DNA of 64,000 bases from Dickeya fangzhongdai (GTDB lineage Bacteria; Pseudomonadota; Gammaproteobacteria; Enterobacterales; Enterobacteriaceae): positions 248,001 through 312,000 of the forward strand of contig NZ_CP025003.1 in assembly GCF_002812485.1 (NCBI RefSeq), in the 5' to 3' direction. The notes under the pieces are model-generated. The model was given only the letters and a program-made list of their open reading frames with translations, ran no database searches and was not told where the DNA came from. Both the position numbers and the translations under genes were made by a program. How positions within the stretch are numbered: the first letter of the stretch is position 1; each line of letters starts with the position of its first letter. Of this stretch, positions 39,098 to 51,329 are shown piece by piece.

Positions 39098-39173
39098 GTC
39101 CCCTTCGTCTAGAGGCCCAGGACACCGCCCTTTCACGGCGGTAACAGGGGTTCGAATCCCCTAGGGGACGCCA
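39098..39173 (+). tRNA. gltV: tRNA-Glu (anticodon TTC)
   Basis: A 76-base tRNA from GTCCCCTTCGTCTAGAGG to a genome-encoded CCA. The anticodon is TTC in CCTTTCACGG. It is the only tRNA in the 16S-23S spacer, as in the E. coli rrnB, C, E and G operons. Confidence 0.98.
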
Positions 39174-39249
39174 ATATGACTGACAGTGGGTGAAAGGCAC
39201 GGTCGACGTTAACCTAAAACTGATTAGCGATAGTCAGGTTTATGTTATC

Positions 39250-39262
39250 TGCTCTTTAACAA
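39250..39262 (+). promoter_or_regulatory. boxA in the 16S-23S spacer
   Basis: A second exact TGCTCTTTAACAA lies 104 bp before the 23S gene. It is the usual spacer antitermination site. Confidence 0.85.
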
Positions 39263-39366
39263 TCCGGAACAAGCTGAAAATTTGAAACGACGGCATATGA
39301 GTGTGAATTCGTATGTTGTTCGAGTCTCTCAAAATACTTGCATCCCGAGACACTTTCGGGTTGTGA

Positions 39367-42273
<2,907 letters not shown>

Positions 42274-42391
42274 ACAACACCGAAGGTGTTTTGGTGAGAG
42301 AGACGAGAAAGAATTTGGCTTGTTCGACGGATGGATTCTGATGGTTGTGCGGCGCATGAGTGTGGGCATAACGGTTGGAATGAAAAGAATT

Positions 42392-42511
42392 TGCCTGGCG
42401 GCGAGAGCGCGGTGGTCCCACCTGACCCCATGCCGAACTCAGAAGTGAAACGCCGTAGCGCCGATGGTAGTGTGGGGTCTCCCCATGCGAGAGTAGGGAA
42501 CTGCCAGGCAT
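42392..42511 (+). rRNA. rrf: 5S ribosomal RNA
   Basis: A 120-base gene from TGCCTGGCGGC to CTGCCAGGCAT, whose ends pair. It lies 118 bases after the 23S gene. Confidence 0.98.
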
Positions 42512-42520
42512 CACATAAGA

Positions 42521-42548
42521 AACCCCCGGTTATGCCGGGGGTTTTTTG
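42521..42548 (+). terminator. rrn operon terminator
   Basis: AACCCCCGG-TTATG-CCGGGGGTTTTTT, ten bases after the 5S gene. Confidence 0.95.
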
Positions 42549-42688
42549 CTTTGGGGGTGCGGTGGCAGAACCGAGTGCCAGGGCGGAGATGGCCGGCGGC
42601 CCGGTCTCCCGGCGTTACGCGATGCTTCCTCGGTGTACCCTGTCCCTTTTTGTGCCTGCCGGCAGATAAAACATCCCTCAATACGCGC

Positions 42689-42910
42689 TCAGTCTCCGGT
42701 TGTCCCGGTTCGCCTTCGCAGCCAGTCACGGATAAACGCGGCGATCTGTACCGGCTGGTTGAGATCCAGACAGGGCAGGGCAAGCGTTAAGGCGGAGTCG
42801 CTGGCCACGGCCAGCCTGTCGGCATCGATCAGCGTGGCGATATCACGCCCAGACTCGTGACGGTAAAGCAGGATTTTATCGATCGGTTCGCTTCTGCCTG
42901 TTGATTCCAA
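42689..42910 (-). CDS. Hypothetical small protein
   Basis: A 73-residue frame starting at a TTG, reading ESTGRSEPIDKILLYRHESG and ending RDWLRRRTGTTGD. The composition looks protein-like, but I recognise no family. It lies after the aapP terminator, so it would need its own promoter. The frame stays open back through that terminator, and no good ribosome-binding site is seen. It may be a real small gene or a decayed one. The 140 bases between it and the rrn terminator show nothing. Confidence 0.3.
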   Translation of the reverse strand: MESTGRSEPIDKILLYRHESGRDIATLIDADRLAVASDSALTLALPCLDLNQPVQIAAFIRDWLRRRTGTTGD

Positions 42911-42930
42911 TGTGTGGTATTCAGGGCATG

Positions 42931-42955
42931 AAAAAGCCCGCTACGGTGAGCGGGC
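42931..42955 (-). terminator. Terminator of aapJQMP
   Basis: On the minus strand GCCCGCT-CACCGT-AGCGGGC is followed by TTTTT, 20 bases after the aapP stop. Confidence 0.9.
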
Positions 42956-42975
42956 CTGAGAGATGTTGGGTGTGA

Positions 42976-43737
42976 TTAATGCAGTATCTGAGCCAGGAAC
43001 GTTTGTGTACGTTCTGAGCGCGGGCTGCTGAAGAAGATATCCGGCGGCGCCTGTTCGACGATCTCACCCTGATCCATAAAGATCACCCGGTTGGCTACAG
43101 TACGGGCGAAGCCCATTTCATGGGTCACGCACAACATGGTCATGCCGTCTTCCGCCAGACCCAGCATGGTATCCAGTACTTCTTTCACCATCTCCGGATC
43201 CAGCGCCGATGTCGGTTCGTCAAACAGCATGATTTTCGGCTTCATGCACAGTGAGCGGGCAATCGCGACACGCTGTTGCTGGCCGCCGGAAAGCTGCCCG
43301 GGGTATTTATGGGCATGCGCGGCGATGCGCACTCGTTCCAGATAGTGCATCGCCAGCTCTTCCGCTTCTTTTTTCGGCATATTGCGAACCCAGCTCGGCG
43401 CCAGCGTACAGTTTTGCAGAACCGTCAGATGCGGGAACAGGTTGAAATGCTGGAACACCATGCCCACTTCTGTTCTGATTTTCTCAATGTTGCGGCTATC
43501 GTGGTTAAGTTCGATGCCGTCTACCACGATACGTCCCTGCTGATGTTCTTCCAGATGGTTGATACAGCGGATGGTCGTTGATTTACCGGAGCCTGACGGT
43601 CCGCACAGAACAATACGTTCCCCTTGTTTGACCTGCAGGTTGATATTTTTCAGTACGTGGAACTGCCCATACCACTTATTCACGTTTTCCAGCGTGATCA
43701 TGTAGTCGGAAGATGGTGTTAACGTGTCCTGGTTCAT
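42976..43737 (-). CDS. aapP: Amino-acid ABC transporter ATPase (AapP/YhdZ)
   Basis: The ATPase of a polar amino-acid importer. The 253-residue product has Walker A (GPSGSGKST), the signature LSGGQQQR and Walker B ([12 protein letters not shown]) with the switch histidine in VTHEMGF. The ATG at 43737 has GAGG seven bases upstream; a longer TTG start is unlikely. It ends the aapJQMP operon, the equivalent of E. coli yhdWXYZ, and faces the rrn operon as yhdZ faces rrnD. Confidence 0.95.
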   Translation of the reverse strand: MNQDTLTPSSDYMITLENVNKWYGQFHVLKNINLQVKQGERIVLCGPSGSGKSTTIRCINHLEEHQQGRIVVDGIELNHDSRNIEKIRTEVGMVFQHFNLFPHLTVLQNCTLAPSWVRNMPKKEAEELAMHYLERVRIAAHAHKYPGQLSGGQQQRVAIARSLCMKPKIMLFDEPTSALDPEMVKEVLDTMLGLAEDGMTMLCVTHEMGFARTVANRVIFMDQGEIVEQAPPDIFFSSPRSERTQTFLAQILH

Positions 43738-43745
43738 GGGTAACC

Positions 43746-44840
43746 TCAATGAGACTTGCGTCCGGTATCAAAACGTTTTTCTAAGTGCTGGCTATAACGC
43801 GACATGCTGAAACAGAAGATCCAATAGAGGATGGCGGCAAATACGTAGCCTTCCGTGGACATTCCCAGCCAGGCCGGATCAACGGTCGCTTGCTGAATGC
43901 TGCTGAACAGGTCGAACAGGCCGATGATGATCACCAGGCTGGTGTCTTTGAACAGCGCGATGATGGTGTTGACCAGACCGGGTATCACCATCTTCAGCGC
44001 CTGAGGCAGAATCACCAACCCCTGCATACGCCAGTAGCCGAGCGCCAGAGATTGGGCCGCTTCATATTGCCCTTTGGGCAGCGCCTGCAGACCGCCGCGG
44101 ACCACTTCCGCCACATAGGCGGACTGAAACAGAATCACCCCGACCAGCGCGCGCAGCAGTTTGTCGATGTTGGTGCCTTCCGTCAGAAACAGCGGCAGCA
44201 TGACGGAGGACATGAACAGTACGGTAATCAGCGGTACGCCGCGCCAGAACTCGATAAAGATGACGCAGAGCGCCCGCAGTACCGGCATGTTGGAGCGACG
44301 TCCCAATGCCAGCAGGATTCCCAGCGGCAAGGCGCCGGCAATGCCGATAGCCGCGATGATGATGGTCAACGTCAGGCCGCCCCACTGGCGGGTTTCCACC
44401 CGAGTCAGGCCGCCAAAACCACCGAACAGCAACCACCAGGCGATTAGCGGATAGACCACGCACCAGATGGCGATGTAACGACCGCGGCGCGGCAGGTTGC
44501 GCCAGAACATCGGCAGGATGCTGATCAGCGCCAGTACCAGTGCGAAATTGATGCGCCAGAGCTCTTCCCGTGGGTAAAGCCCGTACATGAACTGCTCGAA
44601 ACGGGCATGGATAAACACCCAACAGGCGCCGTCACTGGTGCAATCCGCGCGGGTGGATCCGATCCAGTTGGCCTTGAGAATGGCCCAGTTCAGCAGCGGC
44701 GGGATCAGAGTCCAGAGCAGCCACAGACAGGCCAGCGTCAACACACTGTTGGTGATGCTGGAGAACAGGTTCCGTCGCGCCCAGACGATGGCGCGGTTAA
44801 TGGGCGTCGGGTTGGATGGTGTGTGTGTAATCATGGTCAT
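43746..44840 (-). CDS. aapM: Amino-acid ABC transporter permease (AapM/YhdY)
   Basis: A 364-residue permease with a long N-terminal part typical of AapM/YhdY and eight or so membrane helices. The cytoplasmic EAA loop that contacts the ATPase is visible ([20 protein letters not shown] in part). Two ATG codons lie six bases apart at the start; both have AAGGAAT nearby. It pairs with AapQ to form the channel of the nitrogen-regulated transporter. Confidence 0.94.
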   Translation of the reverse strand: MTMITHTPSNPTPINRAIVWARRNLFSSITNSVLTLACLWLLWTLIPPLLNWAILKANWIGSTRADCTSDGACWVFIHARFEQFMYGLYPREELWRINFALVLALISILPMFWRNLPRRGRYIAIWCVVYPLIAWWLLFGGFGGLTRVETRQWGGLTLTIIIAAIGIAGALPLGILLALGRRSNMPVLRALCVIFIEFWRGVPLITVLFMSSVMLPLFLTEGTNIDKLLRALVGVILFQSAYVAEVVRGGLQALPKGQYEAAQSLALGYWRMQGLVILPQALKMVIPGLVNTIIALFKDTSLVIIIGLFDLFSSIQQATVDPAWLGMSTEGYVFAAILYWIFCFSMSRYSQHLEKRFDTGRKSH

Positions 44841-44849
44841 CCTATTCCT

Positions 44850-46028
44850 TTAACGCTCAATTAAGGCGATTTTCCGGTTATAGATGTTCATCAGTAACGA
44901 GATCAGCAGGCTGATAATCAGGTAGACCGACATGGTGATGGCGATGGTTTCGATGGCCTGGCCGGTCTGGTTCAGCACGGTGCCGGCGAACAGCGACACC
45001 ATGTCCGGATAACCGATGGCGGCAGCCAACGACGAGTTTTTCACCACGTTCAGATATTGGCTGGTCAATGGCGGAATAATCACGCGCAGCGCCTGCGGCA
45101 GAATAACCTTACGCAGGGTGACCGGTTTGGGAAGGCCCAGCGACAACGCCGCTTCGTGTTGCCCATAAGAGACGGACTGGATCCCGGAGCGGATGATCTC
45201 GGCGATAAAGGAGGATGTATACACCGACAATGCCAGCGCCAGCGCCGCCAGTTCAGGAATCAGCACCAGCCCGCCGCTGAAGTTGAATCCTTTCAGTACC
45301 GGGAAATCCCAATGCAGCGCCCGGCCGAAAATCAGATGCGATAAGCCCAGCAACACTACGAGCATCGCCAGCGGAATCGGCCAGGACCTGCGTTGCTGAC
45401 CGGTAAGGGCATGGTAGCGCTTATTGCGGCGGAAAATCATGGCGGCGACGACCAGCGTAATGATCAGCGCCAGTATCGAAGGAAGCGCCCCCGGGCCAAA
45501 TTCGGCGGCCGGAATATACAATCCGCGGTTGCTCAGGAAAAAGGTATCGAGCGCGTTGACCGCCTGACGCGGGCCCGGCAGGTTGCGCAGTACCGCGAAA
45601 TACCAGAAGAAAATCTGCAGCAGCGGCGGAATATTGCGGAATGTCTCGATATAGATAGTGGACAGTTTACGCAACAGCCAGTTGTCGGACAGACGAGCCA
45701 GGCCGACGATAAACCCCAGCAGCGAGGCGCAGACAATACAAATAGCCGAGACCAGCAGCGTATTCAGCAGACCGACGACAAAGACGCGGGCATAAGTATC
45801 GCCTTGTTCATAGTCAATCAGGTGCTGAACAATACCAAAGCCGGCGCTATTGTTCAGAAAGGCAAAACCTGACGTAATCCCGCGCTGCGCCAGATTGGTT
45901 ACCGTGTTGTGCAGCAGATAACCGACGGTAACCACGACGATGACGACCGCCAGGATTTGATACAACCAGGCGCGCACCGCTGGATTAGTCAGTGATAAAT
46001 CACCTTTCACGGTTGGGCGTTGCAGCAT
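44850..46028 (-). CDS. aapQ: Amino-acid ABC transporter permease (AapQ/YhdX)
   Basis: A 392-residue permease of the HisM/AapQ type with about eight membrane helices, the GLLNTLLVS start of the permease domain and the EAA loop QHEAALSLGLPKPVTLRKV. It is the first permease of the aap operon and lies nine bases before aapM. The periplasmic loop between helices 1 and 2 is longer than in HisM, as in the family. Confidence 0.94.
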   Translation of the reverse strand: MLQRPTVKGDLSLTNPAVRAWLYQILAVVIVVVTVGYLLHNTVTNLAQRGITSGFAFLNNSAGFGIVQHLIDYEQGDTYARVFVVGLLNTLLVSAICIVCASLLGFIVGLARLSDNWLLRKLSTIYIETFRNIPPLLQIFFWYFAVLRNLPGPRQAVNALDTFFLSNRGLYIPAAEFGPGALPSILALIITLVVAAMIFRRNKRYHALTGQQRRSWPIPLAMLVVLLGLSHLIFGRALHWDFPVLKGFNFSGGLVLIPELAALALALSVYTSSFIAEIIRSGIQSVSYGQHEAALSLGLPKPVTLRKVILPQALRVIIPPLTSQYLNVVKNSSLAAAIGYPDMVSLFAGTVLNQTGQAIETIAITMSVYLIISLLISLLMNIYNRKIALIER

Positions 46029-46100
46029 GTTGGAGCCTCAGTGACAGATAAAGCAAGGGCACGGCTGGTTCGCAGCACGTGCCCGGTTTTACATCAGGAA

Positions 46101-47132
46101 TCAGCGAACGGCAGGGGCGTACTGGATGCCGCCTTTGTTCCACAGTTCGTTCAGGCCACGTTTGATTTTCAGCTCACTGCCCTGACCCACGTTGCGCTCA
46201 AACACTTCGCCGTAGTTGCCCACTTGTTTGACGATTTTGTAGGCCCAGTCGGCCGGCAGTTTCAGGTCTTTGCCGTAGTTGCCTTCTTTGCCCAGCAGGT
46301 GCGACATGTCCGGGGTGGTCGGTTTGGCGGCCATCTGGTCGACGTTCTGAGAGGTAATGCCCATCTCTTCGGCATTCAGCATGGCGAACAGCGTCCAGCG
46401 GACAATCGCGTACCAGTCTTCGTCACCGCGGCGTACTACCGGTCCCAGCGGTTCTTTGGAGATCACTTCCGGCAGTACTACGAAGTCGGCCGGTTTGCCC
46501 AGTTTGATGCGCAGGGCGTACAGCTGAGACTGGTCGGAAGCCAGCGTATCGCAGCGGCCGGAATCCAGCGCTTTGGCGCTTTCGTCAGAGCGGTCGAAGG
46601 TCACCGGGGTGTATTTCATGTTGTGGGTTTTGAAGTAGTCGGCCACGTTCAGCTCGGTGTCGGTGCCGGCCTGGATACAAACGGTTGCGCCGTCCAGCTC
46701 TTTAGCGCTTTTCAGTCCGGCTTTGTTATGGGTCAGGAAGCCGATACCGTCGTAGTAGGTTACGCCGGTGAACAGCAGGCCCATGCCGCCGTCACGGGAG
46801 GAAGTCCAGGTGGTATTGCGGGACAGCAAATCCACTTCGCCGGACTGCAGGGCGGTGAAGCGCTCTTTGGCGGTCAGCGGGGTGAATTTGACTTTATTGG
46901 CATCGCCAAAAATGGCCGCAGCGACACCGCGGCAGACGTCAACGTCGATACCGGAGTATTTGCCGTTGGCATCGGCATACGAGAAACCAGGAAGTCCATC
47001 ACTGATACCGCACTGCACGAACCCTTTCTTTTGAATCGCATCCAGAGTTGCGCCTGCGTGTGCCTGGTTGATGAAGGCAAACAGTGAAGCGCTGGCGACC
47101 AGCGTGGACATAATCACTTTCTTCATAATCAT
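46101..47132 (-). CDS. aapJ: Amino-acid-binding periplasmic protein (AapJ/YhdW)
   Basis: A 343-residue binding protein with a signal peptide (cleavage after NQAHA, about residue 26) and the family opening GATLDAIQKKGFVQCGISDGLPGF. Similarity to E. coli YhdW is very high along its length. AapJ binds broad polar L-amino acids in Rhizobium; the ligand here is inferred. It is the first gene of the operon. Two in-frame ATGs six bases apart are possible starts; the first has AGG eight bases upstream. The sigma54 promoter and NtrC-like sites upstream indicate nitrogen control. Confidence 0.94.
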   Translation of the reverse strand: MIMKKVIMSTLVASASLFAFINQAHAGATLDAIQKKGFVQCGISDGLPGFSYADANGKYSGIDVDVCRGVAAAIFGDANKVKFTPLTAKERFTALQSGEVDLLSRNTTWTSSRDGGMGLLFTGVTYYDGIGFLTHNKAGLKSAKELDGATVCIQAGTDTELNVADYFKTHNMKYTPVTFDRSDESAKALDSGRCDTLASDQSQLYALRIKLGKPADFVVLPEVISKEPLGPVVRRGDEDWYAIVRWTLFAMLNAEEMGITSQNVDQMAAKPTTPDMSHLLGKEGNYGKDLKLPADWAYKIVKQVGNYGEVFERNVGQGSELKIKRGLNELWNKGGIQYAPAVR

Positions 47133-47245
47133 CGTATGTGCCTAATGTAATAGTAATGTGCTGTTGTGTTTTGGCGCAGTCATGGCTGCACCTGCTCTGT
47201 CTGTCGGCGTTGTGCCCCGGATTCGGGAGCCGTCGTTATCAGAAA

Positions 47246-47260
47246 GCAAAAACAATGCCA
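47246..47260 (-). promoter_or_regulatory. Sigma54 promoter of aapJQMP
   Basis: On the minus strand TGGCATTGTTTTTGC matches the -24/-12 consensus TGGCAC-N5-TTGC, with exact GG-N10-GC spacing. It would start transcription about 100 bases before aapJ. Confidence 0.8.
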
Positions 47261-47356
47261 GCTTGTAATCATCGTGCTACGGGCAAGAAACTAAATCGTA
47301 TCAGTGGTACGCCGTGATAAATCAGAGGTATGGGGGGATAAAGGAAAGGCATAGGA

Positions 47357-47403
47357 TGCACCAAAATGGAGGAAGCAGGCTGTGCTCGATCCATTTTGGT
47401 GCA
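47357..47403. promoter_or_regulatory. NtrC-like enhancer pair upstream of aapJ
   Basis: A perfect 14-bp inverted repeat, TGCACCAAAATGGA and TCCATTTTGGTGCA, has a 19-bp gap. Each arm has one perfect half of the NtrC site TGCACC-N5-GGTGCA and a weaker second half. The sites lie 100-155 bp upstream of the sigma54 promoter, a usual enhancer distance. No T tract follows, so a terminator is less likely. Confidence 0.65.
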
Positions 47404-47423
47404 ACTTACGTAAAAACCGGGAA

Positions 47424-48119
47424 TTAATACGTTGAGGCTGCCTCAAGGAGGGCAACTGCCAGCGGCGGCGCTATCTGTTTTAGTGCAGCGCGTTCCGGCT
47501 GAAACAGGGTGCCGACAAAGAACGGGTGATCGGTGAGTTCGACCGCGCGAATATCGCCGTTGTCATCCACGCCAGACACCCGGACGCCGGCGGCGGTGAA
47601 CGCATCCCGAAACGCTTCGTTGATGCCGTAGCGGCAGCGATAGCCTTCGGTGATCGCGTCGCGGCCGTAAGCGCGGCCGATGCGTGAGTCGGGCGACAGA
47701 CGAATATCGCCCTGTTTTTCCACCATCTCGCATTGTAATGGAGCAATCACCGCCCGGCCTTCCTGAGTGACTTCCGCATTGTTGGCGTCATGCCAGCCCA
47801 ACACATGACGGGCGTATTCCAGCAGGGCGTACTGGCAGCCTCCGCAGGTGCCCAGAAAAGGGAGCTGTGTTTCGCGGGCAAACCGAATGGCCTGCAGGAT
47901 ATTGTCGTCGTGGCGGTACGGGCTGGCGGGTACGCACCAGACGGCGTCGAAGGCGTCGAGCTGAGCCGCGGGCGACAACTGTTCGCTGTCTATCCATTGG
48001 TACTGAAGGTTGAGATTAAGCTGGCGGGCGGCGAGGTCGAGAGCGGGCGGGATGGCCTGATGGGCGGTGACGGCAGGGTTGTAGTCACCTATCAGCGCGA
48101 TTCTGACAGTCTGTTTCAT
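47424..48119 (-). CDS. CTP synthase glutaminase-domain homologue
   Basis: A 231-residue stand-alone protein related to the class I glutaminase domain of CTP synthase. The nucleophile elbow GTCGGCQ fits GxCxGxQ with Cys92 as nucleophile and a second Cys95. The C-terminal segment reads HPFFVGTLFQPE, where true glutaminases have FHPE, so the catalytic His is Gln207 while Glu209 remains. The synthetase domain is absent. I recall a family named 'CTP synthase C-terminal region-related (seleno)protein' to which it may belong. The activity is unknown; glutamine hydrolysis by the usual triad is unlikely. It lies between two amino-acid transporter operons. Confidence 0.75.
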   Translation of the reverse strand: MKQTVRIALIGDYNPAVTAHQAIPPALDLAARQLNLNLQYQWIDSEQLSPAAQLDAFDAVWCVPASPYRHDDNILQAIRFARETQLPFLGTCGGCQYALLEYARHVLGWHDANNAEVTQEGRAVIAPLQCEMVEKQGDIRLSPDSRIGRAYGRDAITEGYRCRYGINEAFRDAFTAAGVRVSGVDDNGDIRAVELTDHPFFVGTLFQPERAALKQIAPPLAVALLEAASTY

Positions 48120-48233
48120 GACATTCTCCGGCTGGTAAAACAGAAGGCTACGGTAAATCGGAGGTAATGTCGAGGTGGTCAGTCTGATTGTGAGAGAGGG
48201 GAAAGGCAGGCCAGACGGCCTGCCTGCCGGTTA

Positions 48234-48899
48234 TCAATGCACGATGTGGCGCTGGTAGTATTTTTCCAGCCAGGTCTGCAGTTTGCTCAGCACGGTGCTG
48301 AACAGCAGGTAGATTAATGCGGCTTCGACATAGAGAATCAGCGGCTCGTAGGTCACCGACACGATACGCTGCGCCGCCAGAAACATTTCCGGCACCGTGA
48401 TTACGGCGGCCAGCGACGTGTCCTTGACCAGCGAAATAAAGGTATTCGCCAGCGGCGGCAGCGATACGAATACCGACTGCGGCACGATCACCCAGCGGAT
48501 GGCCTGTGCGCCGCTCATGCCGAGCGAATAGGCGGCGTTCCACTGCCCCCGCGGTACGGACAGAATGGCGCCGCGCACGATTTCCGAGCTGTAAGCGCCG
48601 ACGTTAAGGCTGAAGCCGATCAGGGCCGCCGGGAATGCATCCAGCGTGATGCCGGCGTTGGGCAAGCCATAAAAAATCAGGAACAGCTGGACCAGCAGCG
48701 GCGTACCGCGAATCACCCACACATAAAAGTCGCAAATTCGCTTGAGCGATTTCGGGCCGTACAGGCGCAGCAAGGCGACCAGCACACCGATCATCAAACC
48801 GAGGATAAAGGAAAGAATCGCGAGAGGAACGGTAAATGTCAGCCCAGCGGAAAGCAGACTCCAGAAGGAGTCTGCCATGAGTTGTAGCCATGATGGCAT
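48234..48899 (-). CDS. Polar amino-acid ABC transporter permease
   Basis: A 221-residue HisM/TcyL-type permease with five or six membrane helices. The EAA loop (GQWNAAYSLGMSGAQAIRWV) and the VIRGTPLLVQLFLIFYGLP signature are clear. It resembles cystine permeases such as TcyL. The binding-protein gene lies directly upstream (25 bp). No ATPase gene accompanies the pair; it may use one encoded elsewhere or AapP (inference). Confidence 0.88.
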   Translation of the reverse strand: MPSWLQLMADSFWSLLSAGLTFTVPLAILSFILGLMIGVLVALLRLYGPKSLKRICDFYVWVIRGTPLLVQLFLIFYGLPNAGITLDAFPAALIGFSLNVGAYSSEIVRGAILSVPRGQWNAAYSLGMSGAQAIRWVIVPQSVFVSLPPLANTFISLVKDTSLAAVITVPEMFLAAQRIVSVTYEPLILYVEAALIYLLFSTVLSKLQTWLEKYYQRHIVH

Positions 48900-48924
48900 C
48901 TAAAATAACTCCGATATCAATGCA

Positions 48925-49695
48925 TTATTTGGAAACGTCTTGTCCAAAGTATCGCACAGAAATCGTCTTATAGGTGCCGTCCGCTTTGATTTGATCCAGC
49001 GCGTTGTTCAGCGCATCCACCAGTTGCGGCTGGTTTTTACGTACCAGAATGGCGGACGGGTCGCCGCTTTCAGCGGTGGCAACCACTTTCACATTGGCGT
49101 CCGGCTTGTGTTTTTTGAAGTCCAGGAACGACAGGTTATCGTTCAGGGTGGCTTCGGCGCGACCGCTCAGCACCAGTTCCAGCGACTGGTTGAAGCCGTC
49201 GGTCGGCACGATTTCCGCACCGTAGCTGGTCGCCAGCTTGGAGTAGTTGCTGGTCAGGCTCTGGGCGGATTTGTGGCCTTTCAGATCGTTGAACGATTTG
49301 ATGCTGGTGTTATCGCCACGTACGATCAGCACCGATTTGGCGTCGATATACGGCTTGGAGAAATCGTATTTCGCCTGACGCTCTTTGGTTACGCCCACCT
49401 GGTTAATAACGGCGTCGTAGCGTTTGGCGTCCACGCCGGCAATCAGCCCGTCCCAGCGGCCTTCGACGAACTCCGCTTTTACGCCCAGTTTTTCCGCCAC
49501 GGCACGGCCGACATCCACATCGAAACCTACCAGTTTGCCGGAGGCATCATGGTAGGTGTAAGGCGCGTACGTGCCTTCGGTACCGAATTTAATCACACCC
49601 GCGGCCTTGATGGCGCTGAGATCGTCCTGAGCCTGTGCCAGCGCGCTGGTAACCAGTAAAGCGCCGGTAAGTAATGCTAAGCGAGATTTTTTCAT
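48925..49695 (-). CDS. Polar amino-acid (cystine-like) binding protein
   Basis: A 256-residue periplasmic binding protein with a signal peptide (cleavage after SALAQA, about residue 22) and the family motifs GTEGTYAPYTYHD, GFDVDVGRAVAEKLG and YDAVINQVGVTKERQAKYDFS. It groups with FliY/TcyA-type cystine binders by motif, so cystine or another polar amino acid is the likely ligand. The second ATG at 49695 has better spacing to AGGAA than the first at 49698. It is the first gene of a two-gene operon with the permease. Confidence 0.87.
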   Translation of the reverse strand: MKKSRLALLTGALLVTSALAQAQDDLSAIKAAGVIKFGTEGTYAPYTYHDASGKLVGFDVDVGRAVAEKLGVKAEFVEGRWDGLIAGVDAKRYDAVINQVGVTKERQAKYDFSKPYIDAKSVLIVRGDNTSIKSFNDLKGHKSAQSLTSNYSKLATSYGAEIVPTDGFNQSLELVLSGRAEATLNDNLSFLDFKKHKPDANVKVVATAESGDPSAILVRKNQPQLVDALNNALDQIKADGTYKTISVRYFGQDVSK

Positions 49696-49940
49696 CATAG
49701 TTCCTGCCAGGTATGGCTATTGCCGTTGTAAGTCAGAAATGCTGCGAATTTACGTGATGTCATGATGTTTGCCAAGTACATAAAGACATGGCTTATATCT
49801 GCTATGAATATAGTGAGCGCCGGTGTTTTTTACCACTGAGGGCCGCGGGTTAGCATCGCGGGAAGGCGTGATATACGGTGGTAACAATCGGTTGCCAGAC
49901 TTGTACTTTCCCGCCGTAGTCTGTTGCCTGAGGAGGAGTT

Positions 49941-51083
49941 ATGAAGCTCAGACTTGCCAGCTATAACGTTGAAAACCTGTTTCACCGCACCGCTATTCTC
50001 AACCTGCCCGACCCGCAGCAAAGCAGTGAGTTACTGGAGAAAGTACGCCAGTTGCAAACGCTGCTGGATGCCGATAAGTATGACGATGCCCTGAAAGACC
50101 GAATCTTTACCCTGACCAGCAATCTCCAACCCTACATTGACCTTCGCGTCGACGGCGGCTCGCTCGGCAGTTGGAAAAGCGAGGCGGGCAAGACCGGATT
50201 CCGGATTAACAAGAGTTGCCAGGGGCGAGGCGACTGGCTGGGCGAGCTGATTTTTCGCGCCGAAGCGTTCGGCGATCAACAGCGAAAAAATACCGGGCTG
50301 GTCATCAAGGCGCTGAATGCCGATATCCTGTGTGCGGCGGAAGTGGAAAACATGGCGGTGTTGCGTGATTTCAACCGGCAAATTCTGGCGGATCAGGCGT
50401 TCGCTCAGTATGTCTTGATCGACAGCCCGAACGATCCGCGCGGCATCGATGTCGCCTGCCTGACGCGTCATCGTATTATCCAGTTGCGTACCCATATTTT
50501 TGACGCCGGCGAGTCGTTTATCCCGCTGTTCAGCCGCGATTGTCTGGAGGTGACGATAGATGTCGGCCTGTCGAGGCCGGTGCATGTGCTGTGTAATCAC
50601 TTCAAAAGCCAGAACGGCCGTAACGATGACGAACGCGAACGCGCGGCCAAACGGCGGCGCGCGCAGGCGGAGCGGGTTGCCGACATTGTCCGGGGGTACA
50701 ATCTGCAGCAGGAGTATGTGGTGGTGATGGGCGACCTGAACGAGGATGTCGCCAATCCCTGGCATAGCCTGGCGCCGCTGTTTTCCGTGCCGGATTTGCA
50801 CCCGGCGATCGATCCTTCCCTGCCGGAAACGGCGCGTTATACCTATTACTTTTCTGGCGGTAAGGCCGGGGAACGGCTGAACCAACTGGACTATATTTTC
50901 ATTTCCACGCCGTTGCATCAGGCGAAGGTCACCTGCGGCATTGAACGGCGCGGTATCTATAACATTGACAAGATCACCGCCAAAGAAGGCGCGGAACCGG
51001 TGAAGCCGTTCCCGACCGTCACCTCCTGGGATACCGCGGCGTCGGATCATGCTGCCGTGTGGGTCGAGCTGGATATCTCCTGA
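49941..51083 (+). CDS. Endonuclease/exonuclease/phosphatase family protein
   Basis: A 380-residue protein with the metal-dependent EEP fold: ASYNVENLF at the start, the catalytic glutamate in CAAEVENM, CNHFKSQN, the VVMGDLNED motif with catalytic Asp and Asn, and the C-terminal ASDHAAV histidine. There is no signal peptide, so it acts in the cytoplasm. Substrates in this family range from DNA to phospholipids and none can be assigned. AGGAGGAG precedes the ATG. It lies divergent from the amino-acid transporter pair. Confidence 0.85.
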   Translation: MKLRLASYNVENLFHRTAILNLPDPQQSSELLEKVRQLQTLLDADKYDDALKDRIFTLTSNLQPYIDLRVDGGSLGSWKSEAGKTGFRINKSCQGRGDWLGELIFRAEAFGDQQRKNTGLVIKALNADILCAAEVENMAVLRDFNRQILADQAFAQYVLIDSPNDPRGIDVACLTRHRIIQLRTHIFDAGESFIPLFSRDCLEVTIDVGLSRPVHVLCNHFKSQNGRNDDERERAAKRRRAQAERVADIVRGYNLQQEYVVVMGDLNEDVANPWHSLAPLFSVPDLHPAIDPSLPETARYTYYFSGGKAGERLNQLDYIFISTPLHQAKVTCGIERRGIYNIDKITAKEGAEPVKPFPTVTSWDTAASDHAAVWVELDIS

Positions 51084-51329
51084 ATTCGTCCGGCATGGGG
51101 TGGCGACAGTGAGGAGATTGCACCGTTGTGAACGGGGCGGGTTATCCGCCTCGTTTTCGGATCATCCGCCTCGTCTTAATGTGCCTCTCGGCGCAGGAAG
51201 AAAGGCGCGGCAGCGGAGTCTGCCTGTGAACTCATGATTCCTATTCATAAGTACAAGCATTTTCTATCTATAGTCTTCACCCCGGCGGCTGCTTAAATTA
51301 TCGACCATCAAGACAATGATGGAGAAGAG

